Origin: Pseudomonadota bacterium
GTDB taxonomy: Bacteria; Pseudomonadota; Alphaproteobacteria; Rhizobiales; Xanthobacteraceae
DNA length: 35,901 bases
NCBI GenBank assembly: GCA_018971625.1
Contig: JAGXAJ010000046.1
Location: 1 to 35,901, forward strand
Direction of reading: 5' to 3'
Part shown: positions 1 through 7,274 of the stretch, in pieces
Position numbering within the stretch: the stretch's first letter is position 1
Layout of the letters: each line of letters opens with the position of its first letter
The notes under the pieces: model-generated
What the model was told of the DNA's origin: nothing
Databases searched by the model: none
The model's input: the letters and a program-made list of their open reading frames with translations, nothing else
Translations under genes and position numbers: made by a program

Positions 1-233
1 CCATCCGTCGCGAGATGAAGCGTCGCGCGGCTGTCGAGCCCGTCATCGGCCACGTTAAGGCCGAACACCGCATGGACCGAAATTACCTCAAGGGACGCCT
101 CGGCGACCGCATCAACGCTGTTCTCGCCGCAGCCGGCTATAACTTCGGCCTGCTGCTGCGATGGCTCGCAGAGCTTTTGCGTGTCATCATCCGAGCCTTC
201 TTCGAGACCGTCCCAGCTCGAAACATCGCTTGA
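1..233 (+). CDS. IS5-family transposase, C-terminal part (cut by window edge)
   Basis: The frame is open from the left edge and ends with TGA at 231-233. The visible residues carry the conserved tail of IS5-group DDE transposases: RRAAVEPVIGHVKAEHRM, then NYLKGRLGDRINAVLAAAGYN and a hydrophobic LLLRWL stretch. The E of 'VEP' region fits the last acidic residue of the DDE catalytic triad in this family. The N-terminal part lies outside the window, so I cannot tell whether the element is intact. It marks the left flank as mobile DNA. The identification as IS5-type is by recognised family pattern, and the exact subgroup is uncertain. Confidence 0.85.
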   Translation, partial: IRREMKRRAAVEPVIGHVKAEHRMDRNYLKGRLGDRINAVLAAAGYNFGLLLRWLAELLRVIIRAFFETVPARNIA

Positions 234-581
234 GCCGGCGCCGCAACAGTTCTTCACGAACGACTGAATAGTTTTGTTGCGGCGGCATACTCAAGTTGAT
301 CGATCAAGCGGCTCAAAATGGTACGTTCATCAAACGGTGCTCCAGAATCCGCAAGTTTAGTCGCCTGAATCTGATTATTTTAACCAACGTCACAGCACTA
401 TCGGGCGCTTCTCACGATCCGGAGGTTTTCGGAGCCGGACAGCAATATGTCATAGCGCGAACTCGCAGGCCCTTTTGCTAATCGACAATGCTGCTGCTGG
501 ACAGAACGTCAAGTGCGAAGCATATTTGAGTGGGGCGCAGCTTCCGGGCAACAGCGGCCGCCGCTGATTCTGCCTCACGTC

Positions 582-603
582 GGGCGGTCGTCTACGACCG
601 CTC
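582..603. repeat. 22-bp palindromic repeat, copy 1
   Basis: An exact 22-bp direct repeat shared with 742-763. Its core is a perfect inverted repeat with arms GCGGTCGT and ACGACCGC around CT, able to form an 8-bp stem. It could be a REP-like element or a protein binding site. Confidence 0.7.
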
Positions 604-689
604 AGACTGTTGACAAACCCTGACTGCCTTCGAAATTGCTCAAGATTCGCGGAACGTCACGGATTCAGATCGCGAACATATCAGAATCA

Positions 690-730
690 AAACCCCTCGA
701 CTTTAGCTGCTGCAAAAAGTGGAGGGGTTT
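690..730. terminator. Long hairpin, possible bidirectional terminator
   Basis: Nine-base perfect arms AAACCCCTC (690-698) and GAGGGGTTT (722-730) flank an interior that also pairs in part (ACTTT with AAAGT). The outer arms end in A/T bases, so a terminator is possible in either direction. No classic T run follows, so the function is uncertain. Confidence 0.45.
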
Positions 731-741
731 GTAATCAATCT

Positions 742-763
742 GGGCGGTCGTCTACGACCGCTC
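742..763. repeat. 22-bp palindromic repeat, copy 2
   Basis: Identical to 582-603, 160 bp away, in the same orientation, just after the long hairpin. It keeps the same GCGGTCGT/ACGACCGC palindrome. Confidence 0.7.
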
Positions 764-815
764 TGTATTCATGCGGGCGACCATACTTTTTCTCATATGG
801 CCGGGCGCGTTCTCT

Positions 816-1052
816 TTAGAGGTCGAGCACCTCCTGAACTGTCTCAAATATGTCGTCTGCCGTCCCTTCGATCTTGCAATCGGCCCAGGCTTGATAAGCC
901 ATTGCATATACAAGCTTTTCTGCATTGGGATCGGTCGTCGAGACCATTTCATCTCCGCTTTCGCTCAAAGTAAGAGCCTTCACCTCCGTAGCGATTGCCG
1001 TGATGATCGCAACGCGGTCTTTATGCTCGTCGAAAACATTCTTGGCCGCCAT
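816..1052 (-). CDS. Small acidic hypothetical protein (78 aa)
   Basis: I do not recognise the family. The protein begins MAAKNVFDEH and is mostly predicted helix (KDRVAIITAIATEVKAL, then KLVYAMAYQAWADCKI), with an acidic C-terminus (DDIFETVQEVLDL). There is no signal peptide or membrane segment. The ATG at 1052 is chosen because GGAGA lies about 5 bases upstream. It is a lone minus-strand gene, with the zinc-type small protein 1141-1320 upstream on the same strand and 88 bp apart, so the two may be co-transcribed. The good ribosome site, unbroken frame and regular amphipathic pattern make it a likely real gene. Confidence 0.7.
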   Translation of the reverse strand: MAAKNVFDEHKDRVAIITAIATEVKALTLSESGDEMVSTTDPNAEKLVYAMAYQAWADCKIEGTADDIFETVQEVLDL

Positions 1053-1140
1053 TAGCTTCTCCGTATTCGAAAAGTCTGGCGATACCTGCTATGCCGCGCG
1101 CCGGAGAAATCATCAGCACTGGCCTCCAGTCAGTTGCAAG

Positions 1141-1320
1141 CTATGACTGCGGCTTGAGCGGTTCTTCCTTCGGACGCTCTCTCTTGCATGTAAAGCAGAC
1201 CGAGCGCGCTACTTGCGCTCCGTTGATGGCTAGCCGCTCGTGAACGTGCGGCGTCTTGGTGGAGCAGAACACGCAGTAAGCCTGCGGCAAACGCAATACC
1301 AATTCCGATGATCTATCCAC
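1141..1320 (-). CDS. Small CxxC-pair (zinc-ribbon-like) protein, GTG start (59 aa)
   Basis: This gene starts with GTG at 1320. A run of six G residues sits about 5 bases upstream as the ribosome site, and an in-frame stop lies further upstream, so no ATG start is possible. The 59-residue product has two CxxC pairs, CVFC at about residues 16-19 and CFTC at about 42-45, spaced as in small treble-clef or zinc-ribbon proteins. The C-terminus is basic then proline-rich (CKRERPKEEP). It could bind zinc and act in nucleic-acid or protein contacts, but that is inferred only from the cysteine pattern. It lies upstream of the 78-aa protein on the same strand. Confidence 0.6.
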   Translation of the reverse strand: MDRSSELVLRLPQAYCVFCSTKTPHVHERLAINGAQVARSVCFTCKRERPKEEPLKPQS

Positions 1321-1630
1321 GAATCGCCCCCCGGGCGCAACATTCCCTTACCCGATCTGCTGTGCAATCTTCAAAGGTGACTGAAGCGCTGAGCCGTACG
1401 TTATCGTACTGACTTTCTGCGTGGTCCGACCTAACTCACCGCCTGTGCTTAAGCACAAAGTCGTACGGAGTGGTACGCTGCAGCTTGCTCCACGGAGCCG
1501 TCCGGTGCGTGAGTCGATCGGGGGTGAATATCGCGGCCCGTCCCGCTCGCACCTCCTCGGATCCGGCATTTGCGACTACCTGAGTATGTCGATGAGGATT
1601 GCCGATCCCAACTCGCCTAGAGAGCCAGGT
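1321..1630. other. Intergenic, nothing convincing
   Basis: Open frames exist on both strands but overlap each other fully, lack ribosome sites and have arginine/proline-rich random composition. I see no gene or clear regulatory element. Confidence 0.5.
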
Positions 1631-1906
1631 CTAGTCTAGGCTGTTGCATGGCGCGTTCTTCCCGATGATTGCTATTGCAATGAGCCCGAACATCACAAGG
1701 CGCGGCAAGAAGTAGACGGGCTCGGCCGTATCGGAAACCTGGATTACTCCAAACGCGAGGCGCGATGCAGCGTCGATAGCAAAAGCGGTTGCAAACAGCA
1801 GGAAAAATCTGTCTCGGGTTCGTCGCCAGAACTTCAGAAAAAAGAGGGCGATGGCTAGGGATGCCATGGCGGCAGCGCCTGAGAGGGCGTTGACGAGAGG
1901 TGTCAT
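1631..1906 (-). CDS. DUF5985-type small membrane protein (91 aa)
   Basis: A hydrophobic protein with about three membrane segments: residues about 5-25 (LSGAAAMASLAIALFFL), about 33-52 (FFLLFATAFAIDAASRLAF) and about 65-83 (YFLPRLVMFGLIAIAIIGK). The FWRRTRDRFF loop between the first two matches the pattern I know from DUF5985 proteins. The ATG at 1906 overlaps the stop of the upstream gene by one base (TGATG), so translation is probably coupled. A second, related DUF5985 gene lies directly upstream, and this tandem pair is a known arrangement in Bradyrhizobium relatives. Molecular function is not known. Confidence 0.75.
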   Translation of the reverse strand: MTPLVNALSGAAAMASLAIALFFLKFWRRTRDRFFLLFATAFAIDAASRLAFGVIQVSDTAEPVYFLPRLVMFGLIAIAIIGKNAPCNSLD

Positions 1907-2163
1907 CAGTGCTCTTCCCAAATCAGTCCATACAACAGAGTCAGCGTTGCGAAGAGGCCAATCGAGATTCTGAGAATCGAAAGACCTGTTGCAGGAAACG
2001 CCAACTTGTCCGCCCAAAGCGCAATGTTGTTCAGGGCAAGTCCGGCGAAACAAATAGAACTCCACAGCAGAAGCCTGGATCCTGAACGCAGGTACGCGCG
2101 TGTCAGTAGCCATGCGCACAAGGCGCCAGTGATCGCGCACAGGCTGTAGATTGCCGCGGCCAT
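1906..2163 (-). CDS. DUF5985-type small membrane protein (85 aa)
   Basis: An 85-residue membrane protein with three predicted helices: about 4-22 (IYSLCAITGALCAWLLTRAYL), about 30-48 (LLLWSSICFAGLALNNIALW) and about 62-80. The LLLWSSICFAGLALNN segment and the YGLIWEEH ending fit the DUF5985 family as I remember it. It lies 6 bp after the winged-helix gene and overlaps the next DUF5985 gene by one base. These three genes plus the H-NS-like gene form one compact minus-strand operon. Function is unknown, but tandem small membrane proteins behind a DNA-binding protein suggest a membrane stress or signalling module (inference). Confidence 0.78.
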   Translation of the reverse strand: MAAAIYSLCAITGALCAWLLTRAYLRSGSRLLLWSSICFAGLALNNIALWADKLAFPATGLSILRISIGLFATLTLLYGLIWEEH

Positions 2164-2169
2164 ACCGGC

Positions 2170-2556
2170 CTAGTCCTTCCGGAACTTGAACGCGTCCGAG
2201 AATGCTCGGAGATGGCGGGGCTTTGAATGGATCAAATGCGTAATTGGAATCAAGTAGTGCGCATAAGCCTCCGCCAGCACTTCAACAGCAGCGTCCCGAT
2301 CCGAGCGGCGGGCATAGAGATAGTGGTCGCTGTCCCGCACCAAAAAGCCATCGTCGGCGAGCCTTGCAAGGGCAGCGGCCATATCCGAAACTGGCGCGTA
2401 GAGCCGTTTGGCTATGGTCGCAATGTCCCATTGTTCGCTTGAGCGCGCATGTAAGAAGAGAAGCGCTTCGAGTTGAGCCACGGAATCAATGTACCTCACA
2501 ATCAAATTCCTGACCTCTTTCGGCAAAGTCCCGGCTCTTTTATACCTGCAAATCAT
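2170..2556 (-). CDS. Winged-helix-like protein paired with DUF5985 genes (128 aa)
   Basis: A soluble 128-residue protein. Residues about 15-75 (VRNLIVRYIDSVAQLEALLFL ... ALARLADDGFLVRDSD) have the helix-helix-turn-helix-wing layout of a small winged-helix DNA-binding domain. The tail RAFSDAFKFRKD is typical of the family that sits beside DUF5985 pairs. I start at ATG 2556. A longer version would need TTG at 2577. The start overlaps the end of the upstream H-NS-like gene by 17 bp, consistent with translational coupling. The likely role is transcriptional control or sensing for the two membrane proteins (inference from context). Confidence 0.7.
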   Translation of the reverse strand: MICRYKRAGTLPKEVRNLIVRYIDSVAQLEALLFLHARSSEQWDIATIAKRLYAPVSDMAAALARLADDGFLVRDSDHYLYARRSDRDAAVEVLAEAYAHYLIPITHLIHSKPRHLRAFSDAFKFRKD

Positions 2557-2821
2557 CCAACGTTCCGCCGAGAGCAATGTGCTGTTTTATCCAGGCCGGC
2601 TGCGAACCCCTACCCCACGACAAGTCGCCCTTCTGATACTTCGGCTTCGTAGAAATCGTTTTAAGGGGCTTTTGCTTTGCCTGCTTAGCAACGAGTGCTC
2701 CGATGCGGTCAACCTCACTGGAAAGCTCGCGCTGTCGGTCTGCGACCCTTTCGGCGAGCATCCCATTCACCCGATCGCGAAGTTCGGCAAGTTGGTCGAT
2801 GGATAGTGTGTCGAGATTCAT
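2540..2821 (-). CDS. H-NS/HvrA-like DNA-binding protein (93 aa)
   Basis: The protein has an N-terminal coiled-coil oligomerisation part (residues 1-50, LSIDQLAELRDRVNGML...). A basic linker (KQKPLKTISTKPKY) follows, then the short C-terminal DNA-binding motif WGRGSQPAWIKQHI, the alphaproteobacterial version of the H-NS AT-hook-like loop (W-GRG-QP-W). H-NS-type proteins bind AT-rich or acquired DNA and silence it. The start is ATG 2821, with GGAG 6 bases upstream. A perfect 9-bp inverted repeat (2831-2857) lies just upstream and could be an operator or leader hairpin. It is the first gene of a four-gene operon. The DNA-binding motif is slightly divergent from the family consensus. Confidence 0.8.
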   Translation of the reverse strand: MNLDTLSIDQLAELRDRVNGMLAERVADRQRELSSEVDRIGALVAKQAKQKPLKTISTKPKYQKGDLSWGRGSQPAWIKQHIALGGTLDDLQV

Positions 2822-2830
2822 GTCCGGCTC

Positions 2831-2857
2831 CAAACCATTTCACGCTGTAATGGTTTG
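2831..2857. promoter_or_regulatory. Inverted repeat upstream of the H-NS-like gene
   Basis: Perfect 9-bp arms CAAACCATT and AATGGTTTG with a 9-base spacer, ending 10 bases before the H-NS-like start codon. It could be an operator or a 5'-leader hairpin. Autoregulation is an inference. Confidence 0.45.
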
Positions 2858-3037
2858 AAAGCCGTTCAGACGCAAAGTGGAGAAAGGTGCTTTGGGAGCC
2901 GCTACGGAATCGGTTCTATGCGCAGATCATCAGACATTTATCCGCACGCGAAACCTGCCTTTTCATGGTCTAAGGTGCTCCAAATGGCCGCCCTGCGCAC
3001 ATCTGTACCATTGATATAACGATATAATTCAAAATCA

Positions 3038-3088
3038 CTCGCCTTCACACGGGAGAGGTCCAAGGTTCGATCCTCTGTGCGCCCACCA
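3038..3088 (+). pseudogene. 3' half of tRNA-Val(CAC), candidate att site
   Basis: The sequence matches the 3' half of a tRNA from the anticodon arm to the end. The anticodon loop is TTCACAC (anticodon CAC, valine), with 3' anticodon stem GGGAG, a variable AGGTC segment, a T-loop TTCGATC, the acceptor strand TGCGCCC, a discriminator A and an encoded CCA. No 5' half (acceptor GGGCGCA, D-arm) precedes it. The T-stem has a mismatch, so it has drifted. A tRNA 3' half without a 5' half is the usual trace left by tyrosine integrases at the far end of an integrated island. No integrase is visible in the window. Confidence 0.65.
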
Positions 3089-3218
3089 TAAACTAAATAA
3101 GATCAGAAACTTACACGATAACCTCCCGCGATATGTACCCCATCATTTTCAGGGGCACAGCCGGGTACAGACGGTCCAATACGCGTTCTGGTTGTTGCCA
3201 CGTACCATTACCCGACCG

Positions 3219-3273
3219 CGGCTCGATTGGCGAAAGGGGGCGAACCGGCCGACCCTCGCCAGTGCCGGTCATG
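3219..3273 (+). repeat. Degenerate direct repeat, copy 1
   Basis: About 55 bp, starting CGGCTCGATTGGCGAAAG, resembles 3643-3698 at roughly three bases in four. The two copies flank the 64-aa gene, which suggests a past duplication or insertion around it. Confidence 0.45.
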
Positions 3274-3406
3274 CCATCACCCGTTGATCCCGAATCTTTT
3301 TGGATTCCTTGCTATCGAGCCGCTTGATTTGCCGTTTGAACCACCGAGGAACGCATGCCGTGCTTACCAGTTGGTTTTCCACGTACGTATTCGACAAACG
3401 GAGATT

Positions 3407-3601
3407 ATGCCGATGGCAGACCAGAATCCGAATGATCTGAGCGCGCAGAAAGAAGGTTCCGAGCAGGAAATCGCCGAGCGAAAAGCACAGAAAGAAAAGC
3501 GTAAGAAGGGCGGCACCGACACGATTAAAACAGTTGAAGGTGGCAGCATAGCTGACGGCGGCCCGTTCGACATATTCCCTCGCGGATCCGGCACTGGCTG
3601 A
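3407..3601 (+). CDS. Small charged hypothetical protein (64 aa)
   Basis: An unrecognised short protein. The start at ATG 3407 is supported by a GGAG 5 bases upstream. A second ATG two codons on is also possible. It has an acidic then strongly basic helix (SEQEIAERKAQKEKRKKGG) and a glycine-rich C-terminus (GGSIADGGPFDIFPRGSGTG), with no membrane segment or cysteine. The lysine/glutamate-rich segment could be coiled or disordered. It is flanked by two degenerate copies of a 55-bp repeat. No function is assigned. The ribosome site and composition favour a real gene. Confidence 0.55.
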   Translation: MPMADQNPNDLSAQKEGSEQEIAERKAQKEKRKKGGTDTIKTVEGGSIADGGPFDIFPRGSGTG

Positions 3602-3761
3602 ATAATCCCGACCCGGGCCGCCGCTGGCAACGCAGAAGGCGGCGGCTCTATTGGCGAAAGGCTGCGAACGGGCCCGACGCCAGCCAGCTCCGGTTACGCC
3701 GCGATTGGGTCCGCCCGCAGCTTGGTTCGCCACCACGAGCGATTCCCCAATCCCATGCGTT
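3602..3761. repeat. Spacer with degenerate direct repeat, copy 2 (3643-3698)
   Basis: Holds the partner of the 3219-3273 repeat, beginning CGGCTCTATTGGCGAAAG. No gene of its own is seen. Confidence 0.4.
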
Positions 3762-4146
3762 GTGGTTCCCTGGCGATTCGAGGGGACAACGCTTTCGAAG
3801 TTTGCGGAATCCGTGGTCACCGCCTGCCCAGGTTGTTGGCCGCAGAAACTAAAAATCGATTTTCAGCAGCTCAACTTCATCACGCCGGCCGGCGTAATAT
3901 TTCTCAGCAACCTCCTTTGGTAGCTGCTGGAGCATGGCACGCAGGTGCATTTCGTCAATACAAACCGCAGAGTGGAGGCGCTGCGATATCTCGACGATTC
4001 TCTCTTCCTTGAACAACATTGCGGTCAGAAAATATGGAATCAATCGACACCGCGAAGCACGACTAGCCACCCATGACTGGTTCGAGCACATTCTGTTGCC
4101 GTGGCTCGCCAAGCGATTCGGTGCGCCGCCAGGCAATCATCACTAA
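3762..4146 (+). pseudogene. Decayed STAS-domain gene
   Basis: Pieces of one protein can be read across a premature TAG at 3921-3923 and a later frameshift. The first frame gives VVPWRFEGTTLSKFAESV and KIDFQQLNFITPAGVIFLSN. After the stop the same frame continues with EHGTQVHFVNTNRRVEALR and YLDDSLFFEQHCGQK. The shifted frame gives ATHDWFEHILLPWLAKRFG. Together they fit the alphaproteobacterial STAS proteins that carry a C-terminal ATP-binding part, which is missing here. It is therefore a remnant of a phospho-signalling (anti-sigma-antagonist-like) protein. No ATG starts the first frame, and GTG 3762 is the nearest candidate. Confidence 0.65.
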
Positions 4147-4367
4147 ATCAGGCGTAAAGAGGCGACCGCGAACAATGCCTTGAGCGCTCTCAGCCGACAT
4201 TGTCGTTCCCGTAGCGGAGGCGCGGTCGGATGCTGCGCTATGCGCACGTGAACGTCGCGCACCTCGCCCCCTCGATCGATAAGATGCCGCCTCGATCGGC
4301 AACCCAGCAACAGCCCCAGGATCGACAGAGAGCGCCGTCGAGCCGATACATCGCGATCGAATATCGC

Positions 4368-4574
4368 ATGAGCGATCCATACGTCGATGCGCTCAAAGGC
4401 CTCGCCGCAATCTTCGTCGGCTTAGCTGCGACCGCCGTAAGCGTCGCGGCATCATTCGGTTATGCCTATCCGGCGATGATCACCGGCGGGCCCTATGTCG
4501 TGGCTAGCGCGATGCTCACCACAACGGCGTTAGCAGAGAGCCTTCGAATTATCGCCAGCACGAATTGCAAATAG
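4368..4574 (+). CDS. Small membrane hypothetical protein (68 aa)
   Basis: Starting at ATG 4368, the product begins MSDPYVDALKGL and has a long hydrophobic, alanine-rich helix (residues about 12-33), a turn rich in G and P (AYPAMITGGPY) and a second weaker helix (about 43-62). This suggests one or two membrane passes. There is no strong ribosome site, and the frame stays open further upstream, so the start is uncertain. The gene converges on the GGDEF-EAL gene. I do not recognise a family. Confidence 0.45.
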   Translation: MSDPYVDALKGLAAIFVGLAATAVSVAASFGYAYPAMITGGPYVVASAMLTTTALAESLRIIASTNCK

Positions 4575-4653
4575 GCCGCCTTGTCCATCAGCTTCAGGTG
4601 GGGATAGGCGGCGTCTGCGAAGAGGTGTTTCACCCGCTCGCGAAAAGATTCGC

Positions 4654-6735
4654 CTAAGAAGTGATCTGACCTGTCGAAGCGCGAGGCTGTTGCTCCTCGC
4701 AAGCGGGAACGACGCTCGGTGCCTCTTCCGGCCCTGTCCAAGGTAGCGGCGCCACGAGCAGATTGCGGATCGCAGTGGCATCCACCGGCTTCGAAAAAAA
4801 GTAGCCCTGACCGAACTCGCAGCCGAGTGACTTGAGCTGCGAAACCTGCGTCCGAAGTTCGGTCCCTTCGGCGACAACGGACATGCCGAGACTCCGCGCG
4901 AGGCCCATAATGGTGCGGACGATCTGCAGGCTTTCACTTTTGTCCATCGCAGAGATAAACGATCGATCTATCTTCAGGACATCAAGGGGAAACCGCTGCA
5001 AATAGCTAAGCGATGAGTATCCTGTCCCAAAATCGTCAATGCTTAGCCGAATCCCGATATCCTTGAGTTGAGAGAGCACCCGCACCACGCGCTCGGCCTC
5101 GCCCGCCGTGACGCTCTCGGTGATCTCCAGCCGAACAGTACGCGGATCGATGCCTGTTTCGGTGACAATCTGCCTGACCTGGGCTACGAGGTCCGGTTGC
5201 GCAAACTGTCGTGGTGAAATGTTGATGCTGATGGTTAGGGGATTCCGGCGCGGGAATTCTTCCTGCAAACGACGCGCCATATTGCATGCCGTGCGCAGAA
5301 CCCACAATCCCAGGAATACGATCAGGCCCGTATCCTCGGTCACATCAATAAATTCGCCGGGGTAGACGAGTTCGCTGTTCGGCTTCTGCCAGCGAACAAG
5401 CGCCTCAAAGCCAACGATCTCCTGCGTTCCGAGCGAGACGATCGGTTGGTAGTGCAGCACGAATTCATTATTTGCGAGGGCCCGACGAAGATCGGACTCC
5501 AGCATGAGGCGTTTCACCGCAGCAGAGTGAAGATCCTGGTCGTAAAGTTCGGTTCTGGCTTTTCCGAGGGCTTTGGCCCGATACATAGCGAGATCGGCAT
5601 CTCGCAGAATGTCATCGGCACATGAATAGCCCCACTTGCTGGATGCAATCCCGATACTTGCACTTGTATAGATCTTCTGCTCCTCAAGCGTGAAGGGTTG
5701 GCGAAGCGCTTCTTGTACGCGGCTCGCGACCCTGACCGCGTCACTTGGGTCCTGAATATCGCTCAACAGAATCGTGAATTCATCGCCGCCGAGGCGAGCG
5801 AGCATAGCATCACCTCCACCCAATTCGGATCTGGCTCGGACAACGCGATCGTTCCGCCGCAACGAGTCCTTGAGGCGGCGAGCCACCTGGACGATCAGAT
5901 CGTCGCCGGCGAGATGGCCGAGACTGTCGTTGACAATTTTGAAGCGATCCAGATCGATAAATAGCACGGCAAATTGCGCCGCGCCCTTGTGCACATGTCT
6001 GGCAATTGTTTGATTCAGCCTGTCAAGGAATAAGACGCGGTTAGGCAGGTTGGTAAGCGCATCGTGCGAGGCATCATGAATGAGCCGATCATTGGCTCGC
6101 TCGCGCTCAATCACGCGACCAAGTTGCATGCCCATCCGAGACATCAGTTCCAGTAGCGTCTCGTCACGTTCGATCGCTTTATCCGTGAAGAACTCCAGTA
6201 CGGCGGCCACCTCATCGCCCAGCATTACGGGGAACCCGTACGCCGCCTTTAGGCCACACTCCTTCGCCACCTTTATGCGCGGGAAATTGTCGGCGGTGGT
6301 CACGTCGAAGAACCATGCCGGCGCTTGTTCTGCAAAGACCCGCCCCGATAGCCCAGAGCCCGGTTCGAGATCGATTTCCTCTGTTACCCGCTTAAATCCG
6401 GCAATGCGATCGGGATTAGTAGCGTGCCAGATCGCCATTGACCTGAGGCGAATGGCGCCAGCATCAGGGACCGTCATATAGCAATGTCCAACCGGCCAAT
6501 CCGTGAACTCGCAGATCTGTGTCAGCGCAAACTGAAAAACATCCCGAACCGACTGCGATTGATTGGCCGCCGTGGCAATCCGCGCGATCAACTGAAGCTG
6601 TTGCTCTCTCGCATAGAGTTCGCGCAACCTTTTTTCAGCTATTGCTTCGGCCTTTGCCCGTGAAGTTCGCTCACGCTCAAGTTGTCGCTTCAGCCTCGTG
6701 CATTCGTCTGTGAGATTTTGATGAAGATATGACAT
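4654..6735 (-). CDS. GAF-GGDEF-EAL cyclic-di-GMP protein (693 aa)
   Basis: This protein would make and/or break cyclic-di-GMP in the cytoplasm. Residues 1-50 form a coiled coil, about 55-210 a GAF sensory domain, about 220-395 a GGDEF cyclase domain with an intact GGDEF at 316-320, and about 410-660 an EAL phosphodiesterase domain. The EAL domain keeps the EAL signature at 444-446, DDFGTGYSSL at 567-576 and KIDRSFI. The RxxD inhibitory site expected just before GGDEF is absent, and an insert (RARSELGGGDA) occupies that stretch. There are no membrane segments. Both active sites look intact, so it could be bifunctional. It stands alone on the minus strand, with no fluoride riboswitch upstream. 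Confidence 0.93.
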   Translation of the reverse strand: MSYLHQNLTDECTRLKRQLERERTSRAKAEAIAEKRLRELYAREQQLQLIARIATAANQSQSVRDVFQFALTQICEFTDWPVGHCYMTVPDAGAIRLRSMAIWHATNPDRIAGFKRVTEEIDLEPGSGLSGRVFAEQAPAWFFDVTTADNFPRIKVAKECGLKAAYGFPVMLGDEVAAVLEFFTDKAIERDETLLELMSRMGMQLGRVIERERANDRLIHDASHDALTNLPNRVLFLDRLNQTIARHVHKGAAQFAVLFIDLDRFKIVNDSLGHLAGDDLIVQVARRLKDSLRRNDRVVRARSELGGGDAMLARLGGDEFTILLSDIQDPSDAVRVASRVQEALRQPFTLEEQKIYTSASIGIASSKWGYSCADDILRDADLAMYRAKALGKARTELYDQDLHSAAVKRLMLESDLRRALANNEFVLHYQPIVSLGTQEIVGFEALVRWQKPNSELVYPGEFIDVTEDTGLIVFLGLWVLRTACNMARRLQEEFPRRNPLTISINISPRQFAQPDLVAQVRQIVTETGIDPRTVRLEITESVTAGEAERVVRVLSQLKDIGIRLSIDDFGTGYSSLSYLQRFPLDVLKIDRSFISAMDKSESLQIVRTIMGLARSLGMSVVAEGTELRTQVSQLKSLGCEFGQGYFFSKPVDATAIRNLLVAPLPWTGPEEAPSVVPACEEQQPRASTGQITS

Positions 6736-7274
6736 TTGTGCGTTTTCTTAAATCCTGAGAAGGCCATCCGAAGCGCGCATGTGCGTAAAACGCCTAGCAT
6801 GCACCGCAGACGCTCAATTCCCACTGTCTCTTGGTGGTGGCCGGACGAGCCCTGGTATATCCAGCAAATTATCTTAGGCCATCTCGCAACTGCTGGCGTA
6901 CTACTGCTTGGAGAAGATTAAAGACGACGTCCTTCATCCCGCCGTCGCAGCGGCCCAATTGAATAGAACATCTCTGCTTTCGACTAACATTGCGTTACCA
7001 GGGCGCTCCGCAACTAACCAAACCAGCATCAATCCGGGAAATTGCGAGAGGCGCACTCGGGACGTCGAAGAGCCGAGATTTTCCGGAGATCGGGATCGAT
7101 GTCCGTTGATGGGGACGGAGATCTTCATCTAACGCAGGTTGCAACTATGCAAGCGGATGGAAGGCGGACAAAAGCCTTCCGCCCTCAGATTTCGTCACCC
7201 TTTTATTTTTGCGCTACGGTGGAACATGGGAACTCCAATTGCCCGTGGCGCATTTCGCCGCTATTGAACTGGCG
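6736..7274. other. Divergent intergenic region
   Basis: This region separates the GGDEF-EAL gene from gpmI and must hold both promoters. I see no convincing gene. A hairpin with arms GGAAGGC (7159-7165) and GCCTTCC (7174-7180) lies about 95 bases before gpmI. It has no T run and could be a leader hairpin. No fluoride aptamer is recognisable here. Confidence 0.5.

Larger units (their letters stand above)
234..815. other. Non-coding stretch with hairpins and a repeated palindrome
   Basis: I see no convincing gene here. The first part probably contains the end of the IS5 element. The rest holds two copies of a 22-bp palindromic repeat (582-603 and 742-763) and a long hairpin (690-730). Short open frames in this stretch lack ribosome binding sites and family features. 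Confidence 0.6.

Noticed and set aside
3001..3088. Complete tRNA gene
   Set aside because: Only the 3' half is recognisable; no D-arm or 5' acceptor strand precedes it.
7100..7200. Possible riboswitch before gpmI (ATGGGGACGGAGATC)
   Set aside because: It lacks the AAC-GCC hairpin and the TGATGACTCC strand. Only a simple hairpin at 7159-7180 remains.
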